This document shows, piece after piece, positions 7,276 through 16,049 of a DNA stretch of 64,000 nt. This DNA comes from Arenibacter arenosicollis. GTDB lineage: Bacteria; Bacteroidota; Bacteroidia; Flavobacteriales; Flavobacteriaceae. Every line of letters starts with the position of its first letter. Position 1 is the first letter of the stretch. The notes under the pieces were generated by a model, which worked only from the letters and a program-made list of their open reading frames with translations, did not search any database and had not been told where the DNA came from. The position numbers and the translations under genes are program-made. Where the stretch lies: contig NZ_JACLHY010000005.1 in NCBI RefSeq assembly GCF_014397245.1, positions 1 through 64,000 on the forward strand, given 5' to 3'.

Positions 7276-8035
7276 TGGCTAGTTCTACTGGAACAGTTAT
7301 TTTATATTTTGGGTCATAAACACCATTCTTTACAATACTACGCTTTCCACTTCCTAAATTTATTTTATCCATATTCAGGTGTTTTACCCAATTATGGTTG
7401 GCTTTTTCAGCTAGATACATAAATAGGCGGTTTACCTTGATGGAGGTACAGTTTTCCAGTAAATCTTGAACAAGGTTTGGTCTTAGATTGTTTAACCCCT
7501 CCATTAATTGGTAACATTCTATTAATTCTTGATGTTTTGGTGCTAAAAAAAGACACTCTAACATGGCCCTTGCTGCACTGGATACTTTTATTGAGAACGT
7601 TTTGAGTTCTAGTTCAACAAGGCCTATATTAGCGGGTAGAAATGAAGAACTGTGATAATCCAATTTTACACCCCAGTCATGTTGTTTGCACCAGGTAGGC
7701 AGCTTTTCTTGTTGCCCACCAAAAAGTGTTACCTTATTTGCCGAAAGTTCCAAGTAATGGGATTTACCTAGTAAAGATAAGGCCGTCTTACCCCCTGGAT
7801 GAACATATAATCCAGCTTGTTTTTGAAGGGCGTAGAGTGCCCCTTCATAACCAACCTTATCACCGGAACGTATCATGGCCCCCGTTCCTATAGAAGTAAA
7901 CCAATCGCTATTTCGATAGCGTTTTTGTAGATCAAGGCTGTATCCTTGCTGTACCAGCCAGGAAGATAGGTACACTACGCCTGGAGCATGCGTACTTAAT
8001 AATTGGTTTATTTTTATTCTTTTGTCAGTACTCAT
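7262..8035 (-). CDS. AbiEi-family antitoxin / transcriptional regulator
   Basis: This 257-residue partner of the downstream AbiEii gene begins with an N-terminal segment of winged-helix type (about 1-95, including LLSTHAPGVVYLSSWL and KQAGLYVHPGGKTALSLLG). That matches the AbiEi antitoxin layout, followed by a C-terminal antitoxin domain. AbiEi proteins neutralise AbiEii without stable binding and repress their own promoter. Here the antitoxin gene is first and the toxin second, as usual. Assignment rests on the pair plus the N-terminal pattern. Confidence 0.82.
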   Translation of the reverse strand: MSTDKRIKINQLLSTHAPGVVYLSSWLVQQGYSLDLQKRYRNSDWFTSIGTGAMIRSGDKVGYEGALYALQKQAGLYVHPGGKTALSLLGKSHYLELSANKVTLFGGQQEKLPTWCKQHDWGVKLDYHSSSFLPANIGLVELELKTFSIKVSSAARAMLECLFLAPKHQELIECYQLMEGLNNLRPNLVQDLLENCTSIKVNRLFMYLAEKANHNWVKHLNMDKINLGSGKRSIVKNGVYDPKYKITVPVELANGEL

Positions 8036-8406
8036 GGTACTAAATTATGTTTTTTTTTAAACCAACACAAGTTGTAGTTTAAAAATAATTGCTCTTAGGT
8101 ATTTTTAGTACTGAAATTCAATGAAATTTAAACCATAAGAGTTAATGGGTTTTAAAGATTGTCAATAAGAGGGAGGCAAGCCTTTACCAAAGCAAATGTT
8201 TGCCATGTTTGTGTAAAATTATTTATATTCAAAGCCAAATTCTTGAACGTAAAATTAAAGTCGGTACAAATACTGTAAATGAATTTCATATTTTAATAGG
8301 TCAACACTGATAATCTTATAATTTAACACCAATTAGTAAATTAGGATCTAGTGCCAGGGTTCTTCTGTATAAATTAAATATTACTATATTTATGCACTTT
8401 TGAATT
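8036..8406. promoter_or_regulatory. Divergent control region between AbiE pair and methylase operon
   Basis: These 371 AT-rich bases separate two divergent operons and hold no gene. A TATATTTA at 8385-8392 resembles a Bacteroidota -7 box but is only 15 bases before the methylase start, so its role is uncertain. I see no clear palindromic operator. Confidence 0.4.
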
Positions 8407-9252
8407 ATGGAAAAAAATGAAGTTCTTGTTCAGCAGAAGAAAGAAGAGTGTAAACCTTTTCTGAGATGGACAGGTTCCAAATCTTGGCTTGTAAAAAGTG
8501 GTATTGATGAGTATTTACCCAAGGAATTCAATTCTTATCATGAATGTTTTTTGGGTGGAGGTTCCGTTTATTTTTATTTAAAACCAGCGAACCAAGTGTT
8601 TTTATACGACACAAATAATGATTTGATAGAAACTTATCAGCAAATCAAGGACAACCCTGAGTTGGTAATTCAAGCTCTTAAAAAATTAAGGAACACAAAA
8701 GAGGATTATTATAAAATTAGAGGTACTCATTTCATTGAGCCACAAGCTAAAGCAGCTAAGTTTATCTATTTAAATCGATGTTCTTTCAATGGTATTTATA
8801 GGGTAAACCCACGAGGTGAATATAATGTTCCATATGGTCGTAGGGTTAATGTTGATATAGTCACAGAGGAAAACTTATTAAGTGTAAGCAATGTACTTCA
8901 AAATGTACTTTTAAGGCCATGTGATTTTGAATGTTCTCTTGAAAACATTAAAGAAGGAGATTTGGTTTTTCTTGATCCACCATATACCGTGGCACATGAA
9001 AAAAATGGTTTTATTGAATATAATCAAAAATTATTTTCATGGGAGGATCAACTCCGTTTAAAGACATTTATAAGCGAAATAATTAGAAGAAAGGCTTATT
9101 TCATTTTAACTAATGCTTGTCATTCTTCAATTTTGGAACTTTATAATGATACAGGAAAAATCTTTAAGCGTTCAAGATACAGTAAAGTTGGGGGTAGAAA
9201 TAAGACAAGAGGAATGTACAACGAGTTGGTTATCTGCAATACAGTTATTTAG
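8407..9252 (+). CDS. Dam-family (D12 class) adenine-N6 DNA methyltransferase
   Basis: This 281-residue methyltransferase is of alpha type. The N-terminal FLRWTGSK (18-25) and FLGGGS (48-53) form the AdoMet-binding region. The catalytic motif IV is DPPY (190-193), after the family's NRCSFNGIYRVN and NVPYG segments (about 123-144). Length matches full Dam proteins. Target is probably a short adenine-containing site, with GATC typical of the family. It is first in a tight four-gene operon and only 2 bases from the phosphoesterase gene. No restriction endonuclease was recognised nearby, so it may mark self DNA for its operon partners or be an orphan enzyme. Confidence 0.92.
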   Translation: MEKNEVLVQQKKEECKPFLRWTGSKSWLVKSGIDEYLPKEFNSYHECFLGGGSVYFYLKPANQVFLYDTNNDLIETYQQIKDNPELVIQALKKLRNTKEDYYKIRGTHFIEPQAKAAKFIYLNRCSFNGIYRVNPRGEYNVPYGRRVNVDIVTEENLLSVSNVLQNVLLRPCDFECSLENIKEGDLVFLDPPYTVAHEKNGFIEYNQKLFSWEDQLRLKTFISEIIRRKAYFILTNACHSSILELYNDTGKIFKRSRYSKVGGRNKTRGMYNELVICNTVI

Positions 9253-9254
9253 TA

Positions 9255-10433
9255 ATGAAAATGAATTCCTTAAGTCTGGCGATAATAAGTGATCTGCATT
9301 GTTATCATAGCAGTAAGAATTGTAATGAAACTTACCTTACTACTGATCTTTTGAGAACGGATATAAATAATCATCCTGTAGAGAGTATTTTGAGACTGAT
9401 TAGAAATGAAGGTATAAAGGCAGACATGACTGTCTGTCCTGGAGATTTTACTAATAAATCAGATGTTCAAGGATTTATTTCAGGTTGGGATTTTTCGTTG
9501 GAAATAAGTAGGGAATTGAAATCCAATGAAATAGTTGCAACTTTAGGCAACCATGATGTAGATGCGTACGATTCCTTTAGTAATTATAGTTTGGATATAG
9601 CCAAAGGAATTAGGAAAGGTTTTCCAATAGGAAATGAACAGGAATGTGATACATTTTGGTCTAAAGGCTGCGTTTTTCTGGAAAGGCAAGGCTTTCGAAT
9701 TTTAGTTTTGAATAGCTCGCATTACCATCATAATAGGATATCAGCGGGAAAGGGCAAGGTTGGCAAGGATTTGATAGACTATGTAGATCAGTATATGACA
9801 AAAAATGGCAACAATAAAATTTCAATTGCCTTGGCTCACCATCATCCTGTTAATCATTCGCGATTAGATCTAGGTGAAGATGATATAATTATAAATGGTA
9901 GTGATCTAGTGGAAGTTCTAGGCAAACATGAATTTGATTTATTTATTCATGGCCATAAGCATGATCCATTTTTAAGATATTATAATTGCCTTGAAAATAA
10001 TAATAGACTCCCAATATTTTCGTCAGGAAGCTTTTCTGCTACTACCAATTTAAGTTGGACTTCACAAAGAAATACTTTTCATACAATCCAAATATTTAAA
10101 GATGAAAAGAGGTGTAACGGGAGTATTAAAACTTGGACTTTTATTCCAAAAAGAGGTTGGCAAGTTAATAATGATGATAATGGATTTCACGCAAACACAG
10201 GATTTGGTTTTAGAGGAGAAATCACCGATTTAAAGAGTAAAATAAGCTCAATAGTGGGGAAGAGAAAAATTGTAGACTGGAAAGATGTCATTGAAAAAAT
10301 TCCAGATATCAAATTCCTAATACCATCAGAATCAATCGCTCTGGAGGAGATGCTTAAGAAGGATAAATTATTACTTTCAGGGAAGTTGTCAGAAAATCCA
10401 GATATTATTAGTAATGTTAAAATTGAAAAGTAA
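9255..10433 (+). CDS. Calcineurin-like metallophosphoesterase
   Basis: This 392-residue protein has every motif of the two-metal calcineurin-like fold: D13-x-H15 (SDLH), GD64, GNHD (98-101), His195-197 and GH234-type H232-x-H234. It could therefore act as a nuclease or phosphodiesterase. The Mre11/SbcD and DNA-repair exonuclease branch is one possibility, but substrate cannot be read from the motifs. About 140 extra C-terminal residues have no recognised domain and end in a Lys/Leu-rich helix. It begins 2 bases after the methylase stop, and its stop overlaps the ATPase start (TAATG), so the genes are coupled. Confidence 0.88.
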   Translation: MKMNSLSLAIISDLHCYHSSKNCNETYLTTDLLRTDINNHPVESILRLIRNEGIKADMTVCPGDFTNKSDVQGFISGWDFSLEISRELKSNEIVATLGNHDVDAYDSFSNYSLDIAKGIRKGFPIGNEQECDTFWSKGCVFLERQGFRILVLNSSHYHHNRISAGKGKVGKDLIDYVDQYMTKNGNNKISIALAHHHPVNHSRLDLGEDDIIINGSDLVEVLGKHEFDLFIHGHKHDPFLRYYNCLENNNRLPIFSSGSFSATTNLSWTSQRNTFHTIQIFKDEKRCNGSIKTWTFIPKRGWQVNNDDNGFHANTGFGFRGEITDLKSKISSIVGKRKIVDWKDVIEKIPDIKFLIPSESIALEEMLKKDKLLLSGKLSENPDIISNVKIEK

Positions 10434-12208
10434 TGAGTCAAGAATCTTTGCATACAACGTTTAATGCAAGACATCTTGCGCCAAAAGATGTGGCTCAGAC
10501 CTTTATATGGTCAGAGAATTTTGGCAAATTGATTCAAAATAATCATTCAATAATTCTAGGGGCTAGAGGCTGTGGAAAAACGACGTTAATGAAAATGCTT
10601 ACGTTACCAGCTCTTTATAATTGGAAGGATGAAAGAGCAAAGGATATTTTGAAAAATATGCCTTTTTATAGTATTTACATATCCACAGATATATATTGGA
10701 ATGTTAAAAATCAGACATATGGATCTCAGTTAGAAAAATATGGAACGTTCTCCGATAAAATCTCACATTTTGCAGTTAACAGTAATGTATTTACTTCTTT
10801 GTGTGATACGTTTTTAAATATTTTGACTTTTGAAATTGAAAATATAGATGAACAAAAGGAAATAGAGTTAAGTGAAATTTTAATTGAATCGTGGAAATTA
10901 GGGCCAACAATACCCAAATTAAAGTTTGTTAAAGAGGCCTTGAATGATCGTGTGGATGAAGTGAACCAGATAATTCAAGAGGTGATTTTTAATTTTACCC
11001 CTGGTGAGACAATACCGGATAAACAATATTTCAATTTAAACTTTGAAAGCTCCTTGGAGCAGATTTTACCTAAATTTGAGAGAATTTTTCAATTGGAAGG
11101 AGAAAAAAAATGGGCGCTATGTTTTGATGAACTCGAGTTTGCTCCAATTTGGTTACAAGAAAAGTTATTTACATCGTTACGTAGTAGAAAACAGTTTGTT
11201 TTGTACAAGTTAAGTGCTAGTCCTATTTTACCTTCAGACCTGGAAAAGTCTATTAGAAAAGAATATGGACCAACCTCAGGTAATGATTTGCAAATGATTA
11301 AAATGTGGTCTTCTGGTGATACAGAAGATTTTACCAAAAAACTGATTTGTTCTTTTTTCTCACAAAGCACAGATATTGAAAAGGTCTTTGGTTCCAATGA
11401 AATATATAATAAGAACTCTGATTCATATGAAGAGGGAAGTACATTTCACAAACAAATGATAGAATTATTGGAAAAAGATAAATCATTTAGGGACTTCCTA
11501 TTAAAGAAGAAAATTGATGTAAATAGATTGCTTCCTACAAGTAGTAATAATAAAGACATTCTTTTTAGAAAAATTAAACCTATAGTCTATTTTAGAAATG
11601 CCTTTATTGACAATAATGATGGTATTGAAGTAAATTTAAGAAGTAGAAAGAAGGCCAGTGAATTATATTTCGGAATTGAAGTGTTGACAAAGATTTTTGA
11701 TGGAAATCCAAGATGGTTAATAGGATTTATGAGCCAATTCAAAAATAAGAATAAAGAGGAACAGATTACAAAAAGTGAACAATATTCTCAATTAATGGCT
11801 ATTGCCAAAAAGTTTCATAATGTTATTGCTAATATACCTGTGGGTAATAATGATTTAACCATTACAAGTTTAATAGAAAGAATAGCTAGTTATTTCGGAG
11901 GGGAAATCCTAGGAAACAATTTTAAAATGGATCCTAAAGGAACGTTTGTGGTTGATAGAAAAACGGTGGATAGTTATCCAGGTATCGCTGATTTGATTGA
12001 AAAGGCAATTTCTCAAGGGGCAATAATTTTACTAGATTCAGAAAATGATTCATTTGATTTTAACGTGGAAGGAAAGAGGTTTAAATTATCCTACCTATTT
12101 TCTATTATTCATAATCTACCTCTGAGAAACTATACCCAAATAGATCTAGGTAATTGTATGACTGGAATTGAAGATAATTTTTCTAACCAATATAAGTTAT
12201 TTGAATAA
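10433..12208 (+). CDS. P-loop ATPase of ORC/CDC6-like type
   Basis: This 591-residue AAA-type ATPase opens with a conserved-looking FNARHLAPKDVAQTF segment (10-24). Walker A is GARGCGKTT (43-51) and Walker B is ALCFDELE with Asp232-Glu233. The spacing and N-terminal pattern resemble the ORC/CDC6-like ATPases often annotated as hypothetical in defence islands. I base that on pattern memory, not a search. The C-terminal half (about 380-591) is helical, with a run typical of a winged or sensor region, and has no recognised nuclease motif. It is third in the operon, overlapping the phosphoesterase stop by one base. Confidence 0.82.
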   Translation: MSQESLHTTFNARHLAPKDVAQTFIWSENFGKLIQNNHSIILGARGCGKTTLMKMLTLPALYNWKDERAKDILKNMPFYSIYISTDIYWNVKNQTYGSQLEKYGTFSDKISHFAVNSNVFTSLCDTFLNILTFEIENIDEQKEIELSEILIESWKLGPTIPKLKFVKEALNDRVDEVNQIIQEVIFNFTPGETIPDKQYFNLNFESSLEQILPKFERIFQLEGEKKWALCFDELEFAPIWLQEKLFTSLRSRKQFVLYKLSASPILPSDLEKSIRKEYGPTSGNDLQMIKMWSSGDTEDFTKKLICSFFSQSTDIEKVFGSNEIYNKNSDSYEEGSTFHKQMIELLEKDKSFRDFLLKKKIDVNRLLPTSSNNKDILFRKIKPIVYFRNAFIDNNDGIEVNLRSRKKASELYFGIEVLTKIFDGNPRWLIGFMSQFKNKNKEEQITKSEQYSQLMAIAKKFHNVIANIPVGNNDLTITSLIERIASYFGGEILGNNFKMDPKGTFVVDRKTVDSYPGIADLIEKAISQGAIILLDSENDSFDFNVEGKRFKLSYLFSIIHNLPLRNYTQIDLGNCMTGIEDNFSNQYKLFE

Positions 12209-12217
12209 TTTAGTCGA

Positions 12218-13129
12218 ATGAAAATTAAATTTGGTAAGCAGATTGAAGTCGAAGAGATGGTCAATATTGATATCTCACTTTTCTTATTTGGTAAAAATCA
12301 CGAAAAAAGAGTTTTTACTGCTTATAACCGTATTAATGCAAATAATAAAATAAGAAAATCAATTGCTTTATTATATAAGGAAGATATTGATGAAAAGGAT
12401 AGTATAAGGCAATTCGACAGTATTTTAATAAAAAGCCATCTTGACATTTCCGAGTTGTTAAATAGGGAATTGCAAAATTTCACTAATATTCAAGATTTGA
12501 AATTAGTTGTTGATTATTCCTGTATGACTAAACCTTGGTATTATACTCTCATTCTATTTCTCAATAAGAAAAATTTAGGTTTCAAAAATATCACAGTCTA
12601 TTTTGTTTACACCCCCTCGAAGTTTACTAAACCCTTTCCTCCCAAGCCGAATTCTGAGGTAGCTCCATTACCAGGTAAATACATTGTTCCAACCGATAAG
12701 CCTAAGGCTTTAGTCGTATGTTTAGGTTATGAACAAAATAAGGCAGAAGGAATAATTGAACATTTAGATCCAAAAATTTCTTACTTATTTTATACAAAGC
12801 CGGCCTTAGATTCCGATTTTGTCAGTACAATAGAGGAAAATAACGCTAACCTTTTAAGTACGGCAAAACATATTGTAGAATTTCCAGTAAATAACCTTCT
12901 AAAATTAGAAAGGGAGTTAACATCAGTGTATTATTTATTGAAAGATGAATACAGTATCATTATTGCACCGTTAGGTCCTAAACCATTTACATTTATATCT
13001 ATGCTTTTAGCAATAAAGTTTGACAATATCGATATTTGGCGAGTCGGCTCTGGAAGTGATATAAACGAATATGACAGGGAACCTATCGATGAGAATACTT
13101 TTATAATTAGTAAGGTTGTGTTTGAATGA
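12218..13129 (+). CDS. Unrecognised protein, partner of the P-loop ATPase
   Basis: I do not recognise this 303-residue protein. It seems to have two parts: an N-terminal domain (about 1-150) with VVDYSCMTKPWYY and an Ile/Val-rich strand pattern, and a C-terminal domain (about 165-303) with ALVVCLGYEQNKAEGI, IAPLGPKPFT and DIWRVGSGSD. The latter's alternating strands and glycine turns look Rossmann-like, so a nucleotide or second-messenger sensor role is possible but unproven. No membrane segment is seen. It starts 9 bases after the ATPase and ends the operon about 200 bases before the island's right boundary. Confidence 0.7.
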   Translation: MKIKFGKQIEVEEMVNIDISLFLFGKNHEKRVFTAYNRINANNKIRKSIALLYKEDIDEKDSIRQFDSILIKSHLDISELLNRELQNFTNIQDLKLVVDYSCMTKPWYYTLILFLNKKNLGFKNITVYFVYTPSKFTKPFPPKPNSEVAPLPGKYIVPTDKPKALVVCLGYEQNKAEGIIEHLDPKISYLFYTKPALDSDFVSTIEENNANLLSTAKHIVEFPVNNLLKLERELTSVYYLLKDEYSIIIAPLGPKPFTFISMLLAIKFDNIDIWRVGSGSDINEYDREPIDENTFIISKVVFE

Positions 13130-13335
13130 TTATACTATATAAAACTTTATTTTGTAGTTTTAAATATATAATCAATACCTCTTCTATTTAATATTGCTTA
13201 ATTTTGTGTTGCAATAGACATCAAAAATGGGCTTTTAAATATGCCATTTTCAACCGAGTTTAGATATCGGTTAACCGTACTAAAAATTAAATGTAAATAA
13301 TTGATAATTAACGTGTTGAGGTGTGGTTCTTAGGA
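13130..13335. other. Right flank of the island
   Basis: This AT-rich non-coding stretch lies between the last cargo gene and attR. It holds a short inverted repeat, AACCGA (13252-13257) with TCGGTT (13267-13272). No gene is seen. Confidence 0.5.
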
Positions 13336-13348
13336 CTGTCATCCCGAC
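13336..13348 (+). other. attR of the tRNA-Pro island
   Basis: CTGTCATCCCGAC is identical to tRNA-Pro bases 593-605. Only the tRNA 3' end is present, followed by a strong terminator. This is what remains of the original tRNA gene after the island supplied a new 3' end. Confidence 0.8.
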
Positions 13349-13353
13349 CAAGC

Positions 13354-13387
13354 AAAAAAGTGATTTGCATTAGCAAATCACTTTTTT
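13354..13387 (+). terminator. Displaced original tRNA-Pro terminator
   Basis: A perfect 15-bp stem (13354-13368 with 13373-13387) around loop ATTA ends in a T run. It sits 5 bases after the duplicated tRNA 3' end. It was therefore probably the terminator of tRNA-Pro before island insertion. Confidence 0.85.
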
Positions 13388-13401
13388 TGTTTCCCATGGA
13401 G

Positions 13402-13860
13402 CCAAACGCAGTTTGGGCGAACGTGGGAAACAAAAAAAGTATGAAGGCGCTGGCCTTCGCTTTTCTATTTTCAGTGAGGGTTCATTAGGATTCTGTAAAT
13501 CCTGTTCTGATAAGTTTGCCAAACACAGTTTGGGCGAACGTGGGAAACAAAAAAAAGTATGAAGGCGCTGGCCTTCACTTTTCTATTTTCAGTGAGGGTT
13601 CATTAGGATTCTGTAAATCCTGTTATGATAAGTTTTCCAAACACAGTTTGGGCGAACGTGGGAAACAAAAAAAAGTATGAAGGCGCTGGCCTTCACTTTT
13701 CTATTTTCAGTGAGGGTTTATAAGGATTCTGTAAATCCTGTTATGATAAGTTTTCCAAACACAGTTTGGGCGAACATGGGAAACTAAAAAAGTACGAAGG
13801 CGCTGGCCTTCGCTTTTCTATTTTCAGTGAGGGTTTATAAGGATTCTTTAAATCCATTAT
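13402..13860 (+). repeat. Tandem array of four 117-118-bp structured repeats
   Basis: Units start at 13402, 13519, 13637 and 13755. Each holds three hairpins: CCAAAC/GTTTGG, GAAGGC-GCTG-GCCTTC and AGGATT/AATCCT, separated by A-rich and CTTTTCTATTTTCAGTGAGGG spacer DNA. Most differences between units fall in loops or spacers. No reading frame runs through it. A degenerate single unit lies at 34437-34504, and an analogous array follows tRNA-Arg at 63271. Confidence 0.9.
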
Positions 13861-14129
13861 TCCCGTTCGTTAACGTCACAAAAATGGATGTTAGTCGACT
13901 ATTATTACTTTAACAATAACCTGGTAAACTAATGCCCTATTGCCTAGTTATAATTATTATACACTTCATACATTGTTTTCCTCAATTCATACATGTCCAC
14001 TATGTTAAAGAGATAGCTGTAAAATAACTTCGTTTGATTTTAAACTGCAGCTAGGCCTATTTGCAAGCTGTTGGGAATATCATCATTTCACGGTCATTTT
14101 TAATCTCAATTAATTAAATTTTAAATGTT
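13861..14129. other. Intergenic region before the cytochrome gene
   Basis: No gene, hairpin or repeat was recognised here. It probably holds the promoter of the cytochrome c gene at 14130. Confidence 0.5.
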
Positions 14130-14756
14130 ATGCGTAAGTCAATTTTAAATTTTTCGATTTTGGTCGGTATTGTTTTAATTACCATTCTGGCATGTATGGG
14201 CAAATCAAAAAAGGCCGACGAAACAGTAGTTCCTGTAGCAGCCACCGCTATTATGGATTCAACCGACCTTGTTTCTCGAGGGGCATATTTGGTCAATTCG
14301 ATTGGGTGTGCCGATTGTCATTCGCCCAAAAGTATGGGGGCAAATGGTCCTGAAATAATTCCGGAACTTGATTTATCGGGATTTCCATCCAACGGGACCG
14401 TACCTCCTATCGACCTGAATTCCATATCCAATGGATGGATCATGTTCAATCCGGATGGGACCAGTCATCTAGGCCCATGGGGCCAGTCCTTTGCGGCGAA
14501 TTTAACCAGTGATCCAAGTGGAATTGGTAATTGGACAGAGGAAAATTTTATTCGTGCAATACGGAAAGGTAAATATAAAGGGCTAGAGAATTCCAGGGAT
14601 TTGTTACCCCTTATGCCCTGGTATTTCTATAATAATTTGACAGATGAAGATTTAAGCTCAATTTATTATTATCTGAAAACCACAAAACCAGTATCCAACA
14701 TAGTGCCACCTCCCATATCAATGGAAGATTTAAAGCAAAATCTTTCCGCAAGATAA
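14130..14756 (+). CDS. Monohaem cytochrome c lipoprotein
   Basis: This 208-residue lipoprotein has a signal peptide with lipobox ILAC (Cys22) and one haem-binding site, CADCH, near residue 62. A Met in LLPLMPWYF near the C-terminus is the likely sixth haem ligand, and the final DEDLSSIYYYLKTTKPV is the usual closing helix of class I cytochromes c. It probably carries electrons in the periplasm, tethered to a membrane. There is no oxidase or dehydrogenase gene beside it, so its partner is unknown. A hairpin terminator follows. Confidence 0.88.
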   Translation: MRKSILNFSILVGIVLITILACMGKSKKADETVVPVAATAIMDSTDLVSRGAYLVNSIGCADCHSPKSMGANGPEIIPELDLSGFPSNGTVPPIDLNSISNGWIMFNPDGTSHLGPWGQSFAANLTSDPSGIGNWTEENFIRAIRKGKYKGLENSRDLLPLMPWYFYNNLTDEDLSSIYYYLKTTKPVSNIVPPPISMEDLKQNLSAR

Positions 14757-14788
14757 AATCTTTCTAAAGTTATGGGCGTTAGGCAAAA

Positions 14789-14826
14789 AAAAATACCTGT
14801 TTCCGGGAAAAGTGAGACAGGTTTTT
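14789..14826 (+). terminator. Terminator after cytochrome c gene
   Basis: ACCTGT (14795-14800) pairs with ACAGGT (14817-14822), extended by TTC/GAG. It has A residues before and T residues after, so it could act in both directions. Confidence 0.7.
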
Positions 14827-14987
14827 GGTGCTGTCATGAGAAAGAATTGCTATTTGAATAATTAGAAGGTAATACCCAATTAAAAATTGACGGTTTATTC
14901 AGGCCTTATCCATTTCATACCTATCTTTATTATGTCTGTGGGTTTCGAAAGTTGTCAAATTAAAATAATCGCAAATTTGGAAACATA

Positions 14988-16049
14988 ATGAAAATACATT
15001 TACCACAATACAATGGTTTGGATAACCAGGTGATGATTCTCATATCACCTGTATATGCTTTTTTGCTTAATTGTATCAATTTCGGGTCGCAATATTTTTC
15101 AAGCCCAGGATATTTTTTATTTGCAACGATAGTTTCATTTGTGTGGTTTTGCCTTGATTTTGTGACCTGTGGTGCCATTGCGGTTTTTTTTAGGAAAAGA
15201 TATCCCTCCGAGGAGGATGTTCCAATACGCTTGACTTTGATGGTCATTACCTTTTTAATAACGACGGGACTATTTTTAGTTGCCCTTTTCAATTTGTTCG
15301 AATCAATACCCTATTTTAATTACCGGTTCAATGAGAGTGCCTTTGCCTGGAGTTATCTGGCACTGGGTATTATAAGCATTTTTCTTACTTTTTTAATGGA
15401 AGGTATTTCCCGATTCAAAGAGTGGCAGATAAATCAGAATGAAACTGAAAAGTTAAACCAAGCTTATAGACTAAGTCAGTTGCAAGGCCTGAAAAGTCAG
15501 GTGAATCCACATTTTTTGTTCAACAGCTTAAATTGCCTGTCCTGTTTAATACAAGAAGATGAACAGCGGGCTGAAAATTTCCTTGATGAAATGAGCAGGG
15601 TATATCGATATATGTTGCGAAACGATGATGAACCCCTGGTAACCCTACAAACCGAATTGAATTTTGTAGATTCCTACAAGCATTTGTTGAAAGCCAGATT
15701 CGGTGATGGACTTCAGTTAAAGATAGCAGTTGATGAGGGGGATAAAGTTAAATTTATCGCTCCCCTAACCTTACAAGTGATTATTGAAAATGCCTTCGCA
15801 AAAAATAAGCTCTGTAAAAGCGATCCCCTTTTAATCTCCATTAGTTCCAATGGTAAGGACATGCTTGAAATAGTGAACAACATCGAGCCTAAAGTTATTA
15901 CGGACACTATGGACTTTGAAGCTAACCTTGACAATTTGATCAATAAATATGAATTATTGGATCAGCCGATTATAATTGATGAAGCGTCTGGACAACACCG
16001 GGTGATTAAACTTCCCCTAATCCATAAAATAAAGGAGTTGACGCCATGA
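14988..16049 (+). CDS. LytS-type membrane sensor kinase with degenerate ATP site
   Basis: This 353-residue protein has four or so membrane helices in about residues 15-150, then a His_kinase (PF06580-type) domain. The phospho-acceptor motif is VNPHFLFN with His175. The ATPase part looks damaged. The N-box reads ENAFAKNKL instead of ENAxKHN, and the glycine-rich lid expected as GLxNI is replaced by EANLDNLINKY. It may therefore need its partner for ATP hydrolysis. Its stop overlaps the start of the second kinase by 4 bases, and a LytTR regulator follows, so the three form one signalling operon. Signal is unknown. Confidence 0.85.
   Translation: MKIHLPQYNGLDNQVMILISPVYAFLLNCINFGSQYFSSPGYFLFATIVSFVWFCLDFVTCGAIAVFFRKRYPSEEDVPIRLTLMVITFLITTGLFLVALFNLFESIPYFNYRFNESAFAWSYLALGIISIFLTFLMEGISRFKEWQINQNETEKLNQAYRLSQLQGLKSQVNPHFLFNSLNCLSCLIQEDEQRAENFLDEMSRVYRYMLRNDDEPLVTLQTELNFVDSYKHLLKARFGDGLQLKIAVDEGDKVKFIAPLTLQVIIENAFAKNKLCKSDPLLISISSNGKDMLEIVNNIEPKVITDTMDFEANLDNLINKYELLDQPIIIDEASGQHRVIKLPLIHKIKELTP

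Noticed and set aside
8407-9252. Type II restriction-modification system
   Set aside because: The methylase is clear, but none of the neighbours shows a PD-(D/E)XK or HNH motif, so calling a restriction enzyme would be unsupported.
13402-13860. CRISPR array
   Set aside because: The unit is 118 bp throughout with no short repeat and variable spacer alternation, and no cas genes are near.
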